Shown one piece after another: positions 1 to 10,541 of a DNA stretch of 27,842 nucleotides. The number at the start of each line of letters is the position of its first letter. Positions within the stretch are counted from its first letter, which is position 1. A model generated the notes under the pieces. The model searched no databases. It saw nothing but the letters and a program-made list of their open reading frames with translations, and was not told the origin of the DNA. Both the position numbers and the translations under genes were made by a program. The stretch comes from Emmonsiellopsis sp. PD_33 (taxonomy: Eukaryota > Ascomycota > Eurotiomycetes > Onygenales > Ajellomycetaceae). The DNA is taken from positions 1-27,842 of the forward strand of contig JANTQF010000418.1 of assembly GCA_032988165.1 (NCBI GenBank). The letters are read 5' to 3'.

Positions 1-1
1 A

Positions 2-721
2 GGGAAGTTCTTCACCGACGAGTTGATCGATCCGCACACCCACGGCCAACGGCTTCAAAATCTCACTCGAATGAACGTAGAGACGTTCAAACAGCTTGTT
101 GACTGGCTACGGATCAATTCAGACACACCAAACCCAGAACCGCAAGCGCAAACACCAGACCAACCCTCCCCCTTCCCGACCACCTCCACCACCGAAGAAC
201 AATCCCGCGCCGACAAACTCTCCATGGTCTTCGGCACCCGCGTCGCAAGCCCAGGCTACAACTCAACCCGCTACAACCCCACCACCATGCCTCCCGAATC
301 CACCTGGCGGACGATAAACGGCGTGCCGATCCCGCCACGGCCCGCGGAGCCGGATAATTGCTGCATGAGCGGCTGCGTGCATTGCGTCTGGGACGATTGG
401 CAGGATGATGTTGAGGCGTGGGCGGAGCGGGTGAAGGAGGCGAGGAGGAAGGTGGAGATTGAGGTTGAGATTGGGGAGGGGAGGAAGACGGCAGCTGAGA
501 TGAGGGGGAAGGGGAAGAGGGATATGAGGCAGACGGCTAGGAAGGAGGTAGAGAGCGCGAGTGGGAGTGTGGATGATGATGGGGGTGGGTTGGAGGGGAA
601 TTGGGCGGGTGGGGGTGGTGGCGGGGACGAGTTGTTTGGGGATATTCCTGTGGGGATTAGGGAGTTTATGAAGACGGAGAAGAGGTTGAGGGAACGGAAG
701 AAGAAGATGGCTGCTGTGTAG
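2..721 (+). CDS. OXLD1-like (oxidoreductase-like domain) protein, 5'-partial
   Basis: The frame is open from the left edge to a TAG at 719-721, so the true start lies outside the window. The diagnostic part is the cysteine motif CCMSGCVHCVWDDW (nt 359-400), preceded by a conserved block containing FGTRVASPGY and INGVPIPPRP. This matches the oxidoreductase-like N-terminal family (Pfam Oxidored-like; human OXLD1). The family is small, often predicted mitochondrial, and has no established reaction; the Cys residues suggest metal or redox chemistry, which is inference. After the motif comes a charged Lys/Glu/Arg helix, then a Gly/Asp-rich linker and a basic C-terminus ending RERKKKMAAV. The first 40 or so codons look foreign to the family and resemble a transposase-associated domain (see findings). 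The real exon may begin at an AG near 122-150 rather than at the edge. Confidence 0.8.
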   Translation, partial: GKFFTDELIDPHTHGQRLQNLTRMNVETFKQLVDWLRINSDTPNPEPQAQTPDQPSPFPTTSTTEEQSRADKLSMVFGTRVASPGYNSTRYNPTTMPPESTWRTINGVPIPPRPAEPDNCCMSGCVHCVWDDWQDDVEAWAERVKEARRKVEIEVEIGEGRKTAAEMRGKGKRDMRQTARKEVESASGSVDDDGGGLEGNWAGGGGGGDELFGDIPVGIREFMKTEKRLRERKKKMAAV

Positions 722-1554
722 GGGAATTAAGTTGAGATGTTTTTTTTTGGCTGGGGACTGGTTTTCCTGGTTGCTTTTTTGCAAGTTTTGGACTCGGTTG
801 GTATAGAGATGATATCCCGTATGGATTTAGCCTTGTTATATAGAAAGATGGTGTGCATGTGCATATGTACGTATATTATTCCCCTCTTGAGCTTGGATAC
901 ACGAATAGAGCGTGCTTCTTATTTTCGAGGACGTTATTTTTTAACCCTGTATTCCCGGTATTCGTGTAGGTCTAAAGAGAGACGCATCGAATCGCCCTGT
1001 TCAATATCTATCTATATCTGCCTCGAATCGTGCGGTCACCTTATATATTTCAAGGGTATAGGGGCTTTCAAGGGTATAGGGGCTGTGGATGAAAGCGGAA
1101 GGTTGGACGGAAAAGGCCGAGTGGGCGAATGTTCCGATTGGGCTTGGGAGCCCCTTAAATAATTCTAATTGGGATGGGGGGAAAAGAGAAAGGAAAGGAA
1201 CCCCAACCACTCTGGCAATCTACCTAATGATCTTTCAAGAATAGAAGACGGAAGGAAATAAAGAGAAAAGGAGAAAATGTACAAAAAGTATAACAAAGAA
1301 AGGGACGAGGTCCAAAACCTTTCCTAGTGGTCATCATTCCATCTATCGGGTATGTAGGGAATAAATCGGCCCCATCATCTCTCACGTCTTGTCAAATAGA
1401 CAAAAAGGGAGTATGAGGCCGTTATAAAGGGGAATCATGGAGGAAAAGACGGAGGGATGAAAAAAATCCTAGCATCACTCAAGATAAGCACTTGCGCCAA
1501 ACAACATGCATGCATTCCGTGAAGTCTAGTATCTATCCGCTGTATGCATTATCT
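722..1554. other. Intergenic region, convergent gene ends
   Basis: This is the space between the 3' end of the OXLD1-like gene (+) and the 3' end of the smgGDS-like gene (-). It is AT-rich and contains a short tandem duplication, with CAAGGGTATAGGGGCT occurring at about 1051-1066 and again at about 1069-1084. I see no coding signature on either strand; it presumably holds both 3' UTRs. Confidence 0.6.
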
Positions 1555-4013
1555 TCACTGCTGGTAGCTCCCAGCGACCTCCCGCATCAAGTCTTCGAGC
1601 ATCTCCCTTCGTGCTTGGTGGAGAGTTGCGGGCTATTTGGAAAGAGCCAAGGTGTCAGTACATCAACAACACCTTCTATCCATAACGGCAGAGATCAACA
1701 TAAGAAAGGGGGACAAACTCACATTATTCTTCAACAATCCATTGATCAAAATGATCGCATTGTCTCGATCCTTGGACTTCTTCAGCCTATCCGTCTTCTC
1801 TTGCGCTGCCTCTCCCTCTGATGGAACAGAAATAACCGCCTTCACTGTATCGTTGAGAAGTTGGAACACATTCATGTTTTGGAGACACTCCACCACTGCG
1901 ACAGATCCTGAAGGTGTGGATGCCATCAGCGCAAGTGCAAACCATCCCTCACTTTGAATCACAGGCCACTCCGTTTGAGTTACCATTGCGGCGATGGGTC
2001 GCGCCACGTCTTCGTGCAGTTTGTAGAGGCGTTCGGAGAGATTTGAGGCCTGGGTCGCGATCTCACTTCCCTCTTGCAGGCGCTGGTTGATGGAGCGGAC
2101 AATTGCCGCAATAGTACGGCCGATTTCTGTTTTTATGGGGGCTGAGTCTGTTTTTAGTTCAAGGGAAAGGAGGAGGGAAAGGTAGGTACGGTAGTTTGCG
2201 GGTGAGTCAGGGTCGAGGGAGAGTGGTTCGAGTAGGAGGGAGATGTTGTTGAATGAGGAGACAATTACTTGACGGGTCAGGCTGGCAGCGGCGAACTGGA
2301 CTTGAGGCACAGTTTCGAAAGCCCAAAGGGGAGATACGGCTTTGATTATCCCGGCTGAGCCTAGGTATTCTTTGTTGCCGCTTGCAATGGCAAGATTCTT
2401 GAGAAAGCCGAGAACGGCGTGTAGGACGGCACCTTGAGCGCCACCGTTGAGGATTGAGATTAAAGGCACGTGGACTCGGAAGTTTTGCACCATCGATTCG
2501 CAAATTTCATCTTCGCGGGCGAGATTTCCAAGCATGACGCATGCACAGATTTGTAATTGGTCTTCAGGTCTCTCGAGCCATGACCGAAGTGTCTCGGAAA
2601 GCTCGCAGTTGAGGGGGTAGGCTTTAGAGAATAGCGGAAGAGCAGAAATGTCGGACAGTGTTTGGTTAAGCTTGAGTTGAAGTTGTCCGAGTATTTGATT
2701 GTCATCCGAGGAAAGGTCGTCGGGTTGAACATCATATGACTGGCGAAGGACTGATGTTACTCCTTCGACAAGCCGGCGAATGACGCATAAGTGCTGGAAG
2801 CGTTCATTTTGGAGGTATGAAGCGAGGGAGCTTGCGGCGCTTGAAAAATGAGCAAATTCTATTTCTGGATCGGTTGCCAACTTGACTATCAAGGGAAGAG
2901 CGGCATCTGGGGATCGCTCGATTCCTTGTGCTAAATTTCTTAGTCTCTATTCCTTCATGGGGATAAAAAAGGGGTAAAACCTTGGTCACTTGCTGTCTCT
3001 AGTAGTTCATAGGTATAAGTCTTGAGCGCATTTCCCTCGATCAAGTCGTTTGCAAGGAGACAGAGTAGGCTGTACCCGACTCCATTTGCCGCAGCTTGTG
3101 CTTGTGCAGGTTCTGTCAATGGCAGGTTAGCCACGAGGCGTAGATTTTAGGTGCAACTGATAATTAAAACTGACCAAAATCAGCGCAAATATTGTATATG
3201 ACAGGGATAGCAACATGCACCACGGCAGGATTTCGGAAAAGCTTGATTACTGAGAACGTGTAATTCTTGTCAACAACCAGCTGCCGGTTCTCATCTATCT
3301 CTCCAGTTAGCACAGCCGACGTCTCAGGGGTATGATTCAGACCCATCACGCACTCGTATCCGCACATGAGTTCCCAATTAGCCGCAAAGAATGCAGCAAT
3401 ACATCGTCGTCCACATCATCTGTCGCGATAACCTGGAGAAAAAACTCCAATATACCACTCTGACCATACGGAACTCGCCAAGCAGCTTTTGGTGTTGAGT
3501 TAGCCCAGCTCTTCCTCTATCCAACAGGCTCGATTGGGATAGATCAATAGACGTACGATCTCGACTTCCATTCGCCAACACCTCTGCGACTTGTGCCATG
3601 TAATCCGACCCACTACTCCAGAGACGATCGAGGGTTGCCCTCACCCCTTGGAGGGTGCCCATATTCTGCTTCCCACGGCGAGCATCTTCGTCTCCTACTT
3701 CAAGCGAAGCCAGGAGCCCCTTAACATTGAAGCTTCCCTCGTCCTCCTCCGCACTCTGGAATATGGCTTGCAGAGTACGAAACATCCCCTCTTCCTCCTC
3801 CTTTGGCAATTTTGGTCCGTCTCTAGCTGGAGCAGACGGAGGGACAGGGGCATCTGAAAGCGTATCAGGGGGGTGGGCAGTGGAAGATACTTGACTTGGT
3901 TCTTCTTGTTCCTCTTTTGATAGAGATGGAGGGGCGGGATTGTCTGATGCAGAGGGCTCATGGGCCTCCGGAAAGTGCTCGGAGGCCATTGATTTATCTT
4001 TTATATTATCCAT
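1555..4013 (-). CDS. smgGDS/RAP1GDS1-like armadillo-repeat GTPase regulator
   Basis: Six exons give 708 aa: 4013-3557, 3485-3354, 3294-3175, 3112-2981, 2930-1723 and 1632-1555 (stop TGA 1557-1555). Introns are 71, 59, 62, 50 and 90 nt; phase is kept at every junction and donors such as GTACGT and GTGAGT are good. The N-terminus (about 1-75) is Pro/Glu-rich and probably disordered. The rest is helical armadillo repeats, with DPAWRVPYGQSGILEFFL across the first junction, then LQICACVMLGNLAR, LHAVLGFLKNLAIA and VPQVQFAAASLTRQVI, which I associate with fungal Rap1 GTPase-GDP dissociation stimulator 1 homologues. Known animal members bind prenylated polybasic small GTPases (Rho, Rap) and act as GEF or chaperone in the cytosol; the fungal partner is not shown by the sequence. 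A second in-frame ATG eight codons downstream could also start it. It is divergent from the ankyrin gene. Confidence 0.85.
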
Positions 4014-4919
4014 ATTTTTTTGCTTTTGAGGAAATTTGATACAAGAGAAGGGTATCGCTGCCTGGCCGAGGACACACTGGCGGAATTGTCAAACACCTCC
4101 CCGAGTTGAAGATGACTCCGGAATAGAAACAGTCTCCAGTCAAGGCTAGGTATCAAAAGCCACAAAATCGGATTTAAACCCAAAATTGCAACCCCCTCCG
4201 TGGCTCGATGACAGAAGAAGCGCTTGGGAGGCAGGACATGTGACCCTGCGCCCAGGCAAGACAGAGACAAGTCGGACTGCGTTCCAGCAGAAAGGCTGCA
4301 GTATCAGCACTAAGCAGGCGCTAAGCGTGGCTCTGGGATGCAACCTGGCGGACAGACAGGGACAATCGAGCTGATTCACGAGCGTCAAACTCTAGGCATC
4401 CAGCTGGTGGGGCTGTTAATTGGCCAAACCCACCATCTAAACGAGCATCGACAGCGCTTGTGGAGGGTTACGAGGGAGAGCTGAAGAGAGCGTCAAGGAA
4501 AGGAAGACAAGAGGGCGCAATTGGGGGGACCAGAGAAGCATCAAAGAGTTGTAGACTGGAGGACGGCAAGGAGATGTGAGGTTGAGGTTGTCATGTATGT
4601 ATGGAAGGGCGGACTATCCGTTTTGGGCAGGGTTAGGGCTGGCGCGGCTAGTTAACTAAGGGCCGGCGCTTGGCCCGCTTGCGGCTGCCTGGCGCTTATC
4701 TCTCTAGCCTCGTAAACCTCCATTCTTCCCCTGATATCAACCCTGGAACCATCTTCCCGACGCCACTTGTGGCTAGTATGCCTTCTTCCTTGTATGGTTG
4801 TACCCCGCTCACGGGCGCCTGGGCATCAACGCGCCTGGCTGCCTGTCTGAATCCCTCCCACGTCAAACTCATTAAACACATGATCCCTGGAGCCCAGTTT
4901 TCCTCAATCAGTATGAACA
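4014..4919. promoter_or_regulatory. Divergent intergenic promoter region
   Basis: This 906 bp stretch separates the start codons of the smgGDS-like gene (-) and the F-box/ankyrin gene (+), so it must hold both promoters. Short open frames on both strands (for example around 4146-4388) show no family resemblance. I see no convincing TATA box or repeat, and no RNA gene. Confidence 0.5.
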
Positions 4920-6469
4920 ATGGCCTGGCAGAATCTCCCCCAAGAAATCAAATTTCTCATCTTCGGTGAGATAGCCGACGGTAGTAACAAGCCCGCGGCC
5001 GTTTGGGTAGAGGGCATCAAAAATTGCCTTTTAGTCTGCAGTATGTCCTTCGTTTTACTTCATCCCACACATGCCTCGTCTTAATTGTTTGATTAGAGGA
5101 ATGGAATGCTCTCATCCGGGACCGTCTTCGCAAAAAGGAACCCACAATAGAAACTTTTGCATGTCTCAGCGAAGCCCTTATGCTTCCAATCCTGGAGTAC
5201 TCGATTCAAAACCATAAAAATCATATCGAGAAAGCGGAAGATGGTCATGGTCAGAATGTCGCCCGTGGTGTTGAACGTTCTGATCTCCTGGGTTCGTGGC
5301 TCAACAGGTCAATCGCGTGCGAATTTAAGTCCTGTGTGGGGCTGTTGCTAGCAGCCGGTGCCAACCCAAACCTTGATGATAAATCGGGGTTCCCCAGTAC
5401 TCCCATGGATTGGGCGGCCCAAACATCCCGGATGGACATCGCCGTACTTCTCCTCTCTCACGGCGCCCATTTGAGGGGAATGGATTCGATCTATGATTAT
5501 GGGCCCGAGAGGCGGGAATTCGAGTTTCCACTCCTCTGCCATGCTGCGAGGGAGAACTTGATATCGCTAGTAAAGACTCTTCTAGGCGAAGGTGTGCCAG
5601 TGGACCAGGCCGATGCTTCTGAAACCCCTCTTGTAGAGGCACTCAGAAAAGACAATACAGAAATGGTTGTTTTACTGCTGGATCATGATGCCGACCCTGG
5701 CTTCGGCTATGAAGATAACCACGGTGATTGTCTGCCAATACTGCCGCTGAATGTCGCCATCATGTCTTGTTCGATAGAAACAGTTCGCATGCTCATCGAG
5801 AGAGGCGCGGACGTAAATGCCTCCGACGAAGATGGGTTAACACCACTACTCTGCGCAATACCAGACAAGGAACAAGTCACGTTGTTACTCCTTGAACACG
5901 ATGCCATAATTGAAGAAGGCCACATTCAAAAAGCCGTCCGAACCGCCTCACTTTCATTTCTGCAAACATTACTGGACTATGCGGATGACTCGCTCGCTAC
6001 TGTCGCTTTGCAGGAATCTGCAGCCGCCAACAAAATCGAATATGTTCGGTACCTACTTGATCGGGATGTCAAGCCCAGGAAAGTAAATATCACCGCTGTA
6101 TCCAGTGGGTCCACCGATATTGTCAAGCTGCTTCTGGATGCTGGAGCGGATCCGAACACAACGGCAGATTTTGCTGAAGGCTCCTTGATAGATTCCGTGG
6201 AGGTCGACGCGCTTTTAATTGATCAGGAGACACCTTACCGTAGCCCGATGCGTCCGGGCCCATCGGCGTTGCAGATTGCTGCTACCAAGGGGCATGAGGG
6301 GATTGTGCGTATTTTGTTAGATGCGGGAGCTGACGTATATTATCCTGACGGCATCTACGGGACTGCATTAGATGCAGCGATATCATCGGGCTCAAAGGCT
6401 ATCGAGAAGTTGTTGCTGGAGCGTGGGAACTCTGTTTCTGGACGCTCCGTGGAGGTGTCCTGGAAGTGA
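4920..6469 (+). CDS. F-box-like / ankyrin-repeat protein
   Basis: Two exons, 4920-5040 and 5097-6469, give 497 aa. The 56 nt intron has donor GTATGT and acceptor TTAG, and the junction codon reads K41. The N-terminus MAWQNLPQEIKFLIF...NCLLVCKEWNALI has the layout of a degenerate F-box (LPxEI start, VCKEWNALI end). From about residue 118 to the C-terminus there are ankyrin repeats; clear units include LLLAAGANPN, VLLLSHGAHL, MLIERGADVNASDEDGLTPL, KLLLDAGADPN and RILLDAGADV, with degenerate units between. F-box/ankyrin proteins of this layout are expanded in filamentous ascomycetes and are usually assumed to be substrate receptors of SCF ubiquitin ligases; the target is unknown. An alternative in-phase donor (GTGAGA, 4966) would remove 25 residues of the F-box. 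The start is the first ATG in frame before the F-box-like motif. Confidence 0.8.
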
Positions 6470-7477
6470 GGGAGTTATGAGAGCTTTATTGGCTTCTTCA
6501 TATCATCATACATGGAGTCCGGGTTTATGAAGCGTCAACTGGAACACATGTTTTTAAGATTAGAAGCGGCCAGGTGTCCGGCGCGAAGTCAATTCACTTT
6601 AATGCCTGATAGTTATACCTATCATCCCACCCTTGACAAGACAGTTATGCCTGGAACGCAGAGGTGCACCTAGTGTTTCCAGTCTGGACAAAACTGAACC
6701 CATGTAACCCATCATTTCCATAAAAATATAACTATTCCACGCACCAACCCTAAAATCCCAATCCCAACCCCAACCCCAATTCAACCCCACACATCCTCAA
6801 CTAACACCCAAAACCCATCTACCCCAGATGTAAATATCACCATGAATCAGACCCCCCACCCCCCACAATTTCCGCCCACAATTTCCACCCACACTGCAAA
6901 CAAACAAAACTCGAATTGGCAATCCTTCAAAACTCCTCCCACTACATCCTGGAAGGAATGCCGAATGATCCACCTCTGGAAAAGCTGCCGCCAAGACCAA
7001 AGATTTTAGCTTTCGGCACAGGAGGAGTTTGGTTAGATGCCTGGCTATTTCGAGGGGGAAAGCGCCGAAAATCGCCGAGCTCGGATGGTGGATGGTGTGC
7101 TTTTTGTATTTCGTAATTTTTTTTTCGGGACTTTCAATATCAATCACTGTTTTTCTACTTTACGGCTCATGGGGAGTCCAAGTGATGACGTAGTTCATTA
7201 ACGGGATGGTTAGAATCAGCTGTGAAGGAGACAGACAAACTTGCATGAAAACATGGGCGACGATATATCTATCCCTTTTATTTTCTCTGCTAAACCTCAT
7301 ACATAAATAATAGTCACTGAGAAATCTATTTTCTGAATAACGCCGTGAAAACAGGACCGCACCGCACTACCGGTTCCCCCGAATACATATCATAGAACAA
7401 AAGAAAAACAACACATCGCGCCGTGGTATATCCATATAATCCTAATAAAACCCGTCCACATCCACCGGACCACCGTC
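6470..7477. other. Intergenic region between convergent genes
   Basis: This gap lies between the 3' ends of the ankyrin gene (+) and the Zn2Cys6 gene (-). It contains C/A-rich low-complexity sequence at about 6745-6790 (repeated CCAATCCCAACCCC units) and A-rich stretches near 7390-7450. An open frame at 6797-7147 on the minus strand has no recognisable domain, and I do not call it a gene. Presumably this is 3' UTR and spacer. Confidence 0.5.
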
Positions 7478-8906
7478 TCAAACAAAATCATAGTTAAACC
7501 CCTGAAACATCGACTCACTCCCAGGCCCAAAATCAATCAGAGAATCAAACGTAGACTGAAACTCATCTTCCCGCTTGCCGTTTCCATTTCCCGCCTCCAC
7601 CATCTCATGAGCTCCCTTTGCGGCATTGGCTAGCTTCAACGGTATCCGCGCGTCTGACTCTCGATGTACGCTTGCGAGTAGAGCCTCGAGCTGCTGTAGC
7701 GTTTGCATGCTCATCACGAAGGAGGTTTGGGGTTCTGGGGGCGGGGTGAGGGCGGAGTTGTTGGTTGGGTTGAAGAGTTCGGAGTGCGGGGTGTGGGTGT
7801 GGGTGTGGGTGTGGGTGTCGAGTGGGGATCCTGTGGTGCTGTTGGTGGGTGTATATACGGCGCCGGAGGGAGGGGAGTGTTTGGTGAATTGGCTGTTGAC
7901 CGTTTGAATGGCATTTTCGAGGGCGTGGACTCGTTCGCTGGCGGCGGTGTAGTCGTCTCGTAGCTGTTGGAGGATAGAGGGTTCATTTTGTGATGCCTGA
8001 GAGAGAGGAAGAGGTGATTGGGGTTGAGGAGATGACGATGCTTGTGATGAAGAGGCTGGAAGTTGTTGAGCATATTTTAGTGGTCGCGGGGTGATGGCAG
8101 GGAATGACAGTTTTGAGGCGGTTGGATCTTGGTTTTTGAGTCTGGGGGCGAGGCGGACTTTGCCGTTACTCTGTGCTGAACCTGGTGCATGACATGTAGA
8201 TTCCGGGCACGCGTGTTGATCGAGGGCCTTGAGGTAGTTGAACATCTTATCTACAATTCGAGGCGGCATGACACTGAACCATCGTGCCAATTCGTCGTCG
8301 CAGGGTGGGAGGTCGGGTGTTCCTTGGGCTTCCTCTTCACAAGCGGAATTTTCTTCCGGTCCGCTATGCTGCAAGGACGATGGCGAGGATGTCGCAAAGA
8401 CATCTGTGTCGTAAGGGCTTCGCAAGGACTTGTCCCAGCCACATTGGCTCCCGGCCTGTGTACTCTCCCCGGGAGAATCCCCAGGATCAGACGAAGTCCT
8501 GTCCATGCGCAGAACAGCCTCCGATATAACAGTCCCGAGAGAGCGCCTACGAATTGAAATCCCCGATTAGTCGTTTATCAGACTTTAAGTAAATAGTGGA
8601 AACTCACTGTCGCTTCGCAGTCCGAGTTGGCCTTTTGCGCTCAGGGACCACACATTCGAGCTCATCCAACTTGCAGTTGTAACACGGAACTCCATGCTCG
8701 CTGACGCTGCATCGAACTTTGCGTGACCGGCATGACCGACACGCCTTTGCGGCCCTTTTCCGGTTCACTTTTGCATCTGGGGCATCTAAGCCAGCGGCTT
8801 CAGCGTTGCGCTTTGGTGAAGCTTCCTTCGGCGGAGAGCTGGGCTCTGGAGAGCGGTAGTTCAATTTTTGATCCATATGGTATGAATTTGAGGATAGTCG
8901 GCTCAT
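7478..8906 (-). CDS. Zn2Cys6 (zinc binuclear cluster) transcription factor
   Basis: Two exons, 8906-8608 and 8546-7478, give 455 aa with the start at MSRL; another in-frame ATG lies at 8876. The 61 nt intron (GTGAGT...GTAG, branch CTAAT) joins the zinc cluster to the rest in phase. The cluster is C56-X2-C59-X6-C66-X8-C75-X2-C78-X6-C85 (ACRSCRSRKVRC then PCYNCKLDELEC), flanked by basic KRAAK and ERKRP segments. This is a canonical GAL4-type DNA-binding domain acting in the nucleus. Downstream there is a Ser/Gln/Pro-rich linker, a short predicted coiled coil (QQLRDDYTAASERVHALENAI, about 295-320) and a (Thr-His) run encoded by a hexanucleotide microsatellite. The large fungal transcription-factor middle homology domain is not visible, and the protein is short for the class. 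Targets are unknown; no biosynthetic cluster surrounds it. Confidence 0.85.
7787..7818. repeat. Coding GTGTGG hexanucleotide microsatellite
   Basis: About five units of GTGTGG lie on the + strand inside exon 2 of the Zn2Cys6 gene. On the coding strand they give alternating ACC and CAC codons, producing a (Thr-His)4-5 tract. The six-base unit keeps the reading frame, so length variation between strains would change only the tract length. Confidence 0.85.
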
Positions 8907-10379
8907 CGATTTGTATATGATATCGCACTCTGTGTTGAAATCGCAAATGTACCATGTATAGGAGAGAACAGAGCTTCCCCGGAAAGCGATTGGGGCAGCT
9001 CCCCCGCTATAAGAGACCAACTCATGGTTACCCCTCAAGGACAGCTTCCGTCTGGGCCAGCGGGTCTTATCAAGTCAGGTACAGTATCAACTCGGCCGAA
9101 GGACCTCGAAATGCGGATATGGATGTGGTTGGTTTCCTAGCACATCGGAGCTCCACCCAGAGCCGAGCTCGGCCATGTCATTACGGCACAGCCCCGGGAG
9201 ACATCACGAAGTCAGCTCAGCTGGTGGGTTCTGATTTCGTTCCGTGGGTTGGAAACGAGGCGCATCCCACCAGAGTATGGGGTAGCATCGCCCCAAGAAT
9301 GCCCCAGCGTGGAGAAGTTGGAGAAACCGGCACAGACCCATTGCTAGTCTGAGAAGGGAAATGTCCGAATCACCGAATCTCGGGAATCACAAATTATGCT
9401 GGAGACAAGATTGCAAGTAGCTTTCCAGCGCAAAACCGCAACTAGAAAATCGAAGGTGAGTAATCGTAACATCGAGCAAATAGATAGTAATACAATCAGC
9501 GTCTACTTTTTCTTTTGTGTGGCTGTTGTAGTAAATCGTATGAAGTTCTCATCGAAATGCAGTATGCGCAGGAACACCGAAGTTCGAACCCATCCAGGCT
9601 CCACACCAGGCCATGAGCCGAGAGGTGGGGTCTATCGGCATAACCCCGAGACGGAATAGCAGCGTCGAATGTCCGGTTTTTTGCTTTCAATATTCGGCTG
9701 GAATCTTTATTAGATGGTTGGGAGGCCGCCGATGAGGCAAATTCGTAGGGATATCAGCAACGCCGGAGAGGCTTTTCTTTCTTTCTTTCTTTTTTACTTA
9801 AAAAATCAAATAAAAGCGAAGCTCTCAACCGGAGCAGCAGAGGCCGAAATGAAAGCGGGAGGGGGCTTTTTGTGCTTTGCTCGCGATATCCTCCGTGCTA
9901 TCTATCGATGTCAGCGGAAGTGTTCCGAGGAAAGAAGACGAATCTTCAGCCACCTTGGCGGGGTATTCTCCAAGTAAAGAGTATCAAAAGAGTCGAATAG
10001 GTTAGCACCGCCAACGACTTGGAGGACCACTCCTAGTCTTTGTTTCCGTTGGACATAATTTAGTACAGCAAGCCATCGAAGATCCCAGACGCGGCTAGCG
10101 TCCCACGTCAAGAGGAAAGCCAGGCTGTCTGTTATCCTAGATAGGGAATTTCGGCTGGGCGAGCGCTCTGGCGGAGAGCGCAGGAAAGGATGAGGAAAAT
10201 CGATGCCGAAGTTGATAGAGCCGAGGCTCTGAACTGCCATTGTATGCATATCTTTAATCTAACCGCCATCCTCATCCTTACTAGCTATGCATAGAGGAGA
10301 ATGTTGCGATGAATAGAGAGCCCTCGTGGTCATGGCTTCATTTTTCATTCGACATGGGTTTCCAGACAATTTCATGGCG

Positions 10380-10425
10380 CATATCAAGTGCCCAATGGGC
10401 ATAGGGGGCTCTGCCCCAAGATATG
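10380..10425. repeat. Nested inverted repeats
   Basis: An outer pair CATATC/GATATG (10380-10385 and 10420-10425) encloses two perfect small hairpins: TGCCCA-A-TGGGCA (10389-10401) and GGGGC-TCT-GCCCC (10405-10417). The block is 46 bp long and lies in non-coding DNA. It could be a cruciform-prone site, a remnant of a small foldback element, or chance. Confidence 0.5.
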
Positions 10426-10514
10426 AACAAAACAATCCCCCGTTAACTGATCCATGAGTTAAATATCAAACCTGAATATTGACCCGAAAAGCCCTCGAAG
10501 TTGTCCCTTGACGC

Positions 10515-10536
10515 GCCAAATAGACGCCAAATAGAC
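10515..10536 (+). repeat. 11-bp tandem duplication
   Basis: GCCAAATAGAC is repeated exactly twice (10515-10525 and 10526-10536), and the copies are flanked by GACGC/GCG so that the pattern partly extends outside. The second copy runs directly into ACGCGT (10535-10540), the core of an MCB (MBF-binding) box. It sits immediately upstream of the mirrored CACGTG boxes. Confidence 0.8.
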
Positions 10537-10541
10537 GCGTA

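Noticed and set aside
263..784. Minus-strand open frame of 173 codons opposite the OXLD1-like gene
   Set aside because: It is rich in Leu/Pro/His from reading a biased coding strand in reverse and has no domain; the plus strand carries the conserved Cys motif.
6797..7147. Minus-strand open frame of 116 codons
   Set aside because: No recognisable motif, no plausible splice partner, and it lies in A/C-rich low-complexity DNA between two convergent genes.
8954..9352. Plus-strand open frame of 132 codons, overlapping the 5' side of the Zn2Cys6 gene
   Set aside because: Composition looks random, there is no family resemblance, and it sits in the likely 5' UTR/promoter of the opposite-strand gene.
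9575..9600. GTTCGAAC resembling a tRNA T-loop/B box
   Set aside because: The flanks cannot form the T-stem on either strand and no A box, anticodon arm or acceptor stem is found at the right distance.
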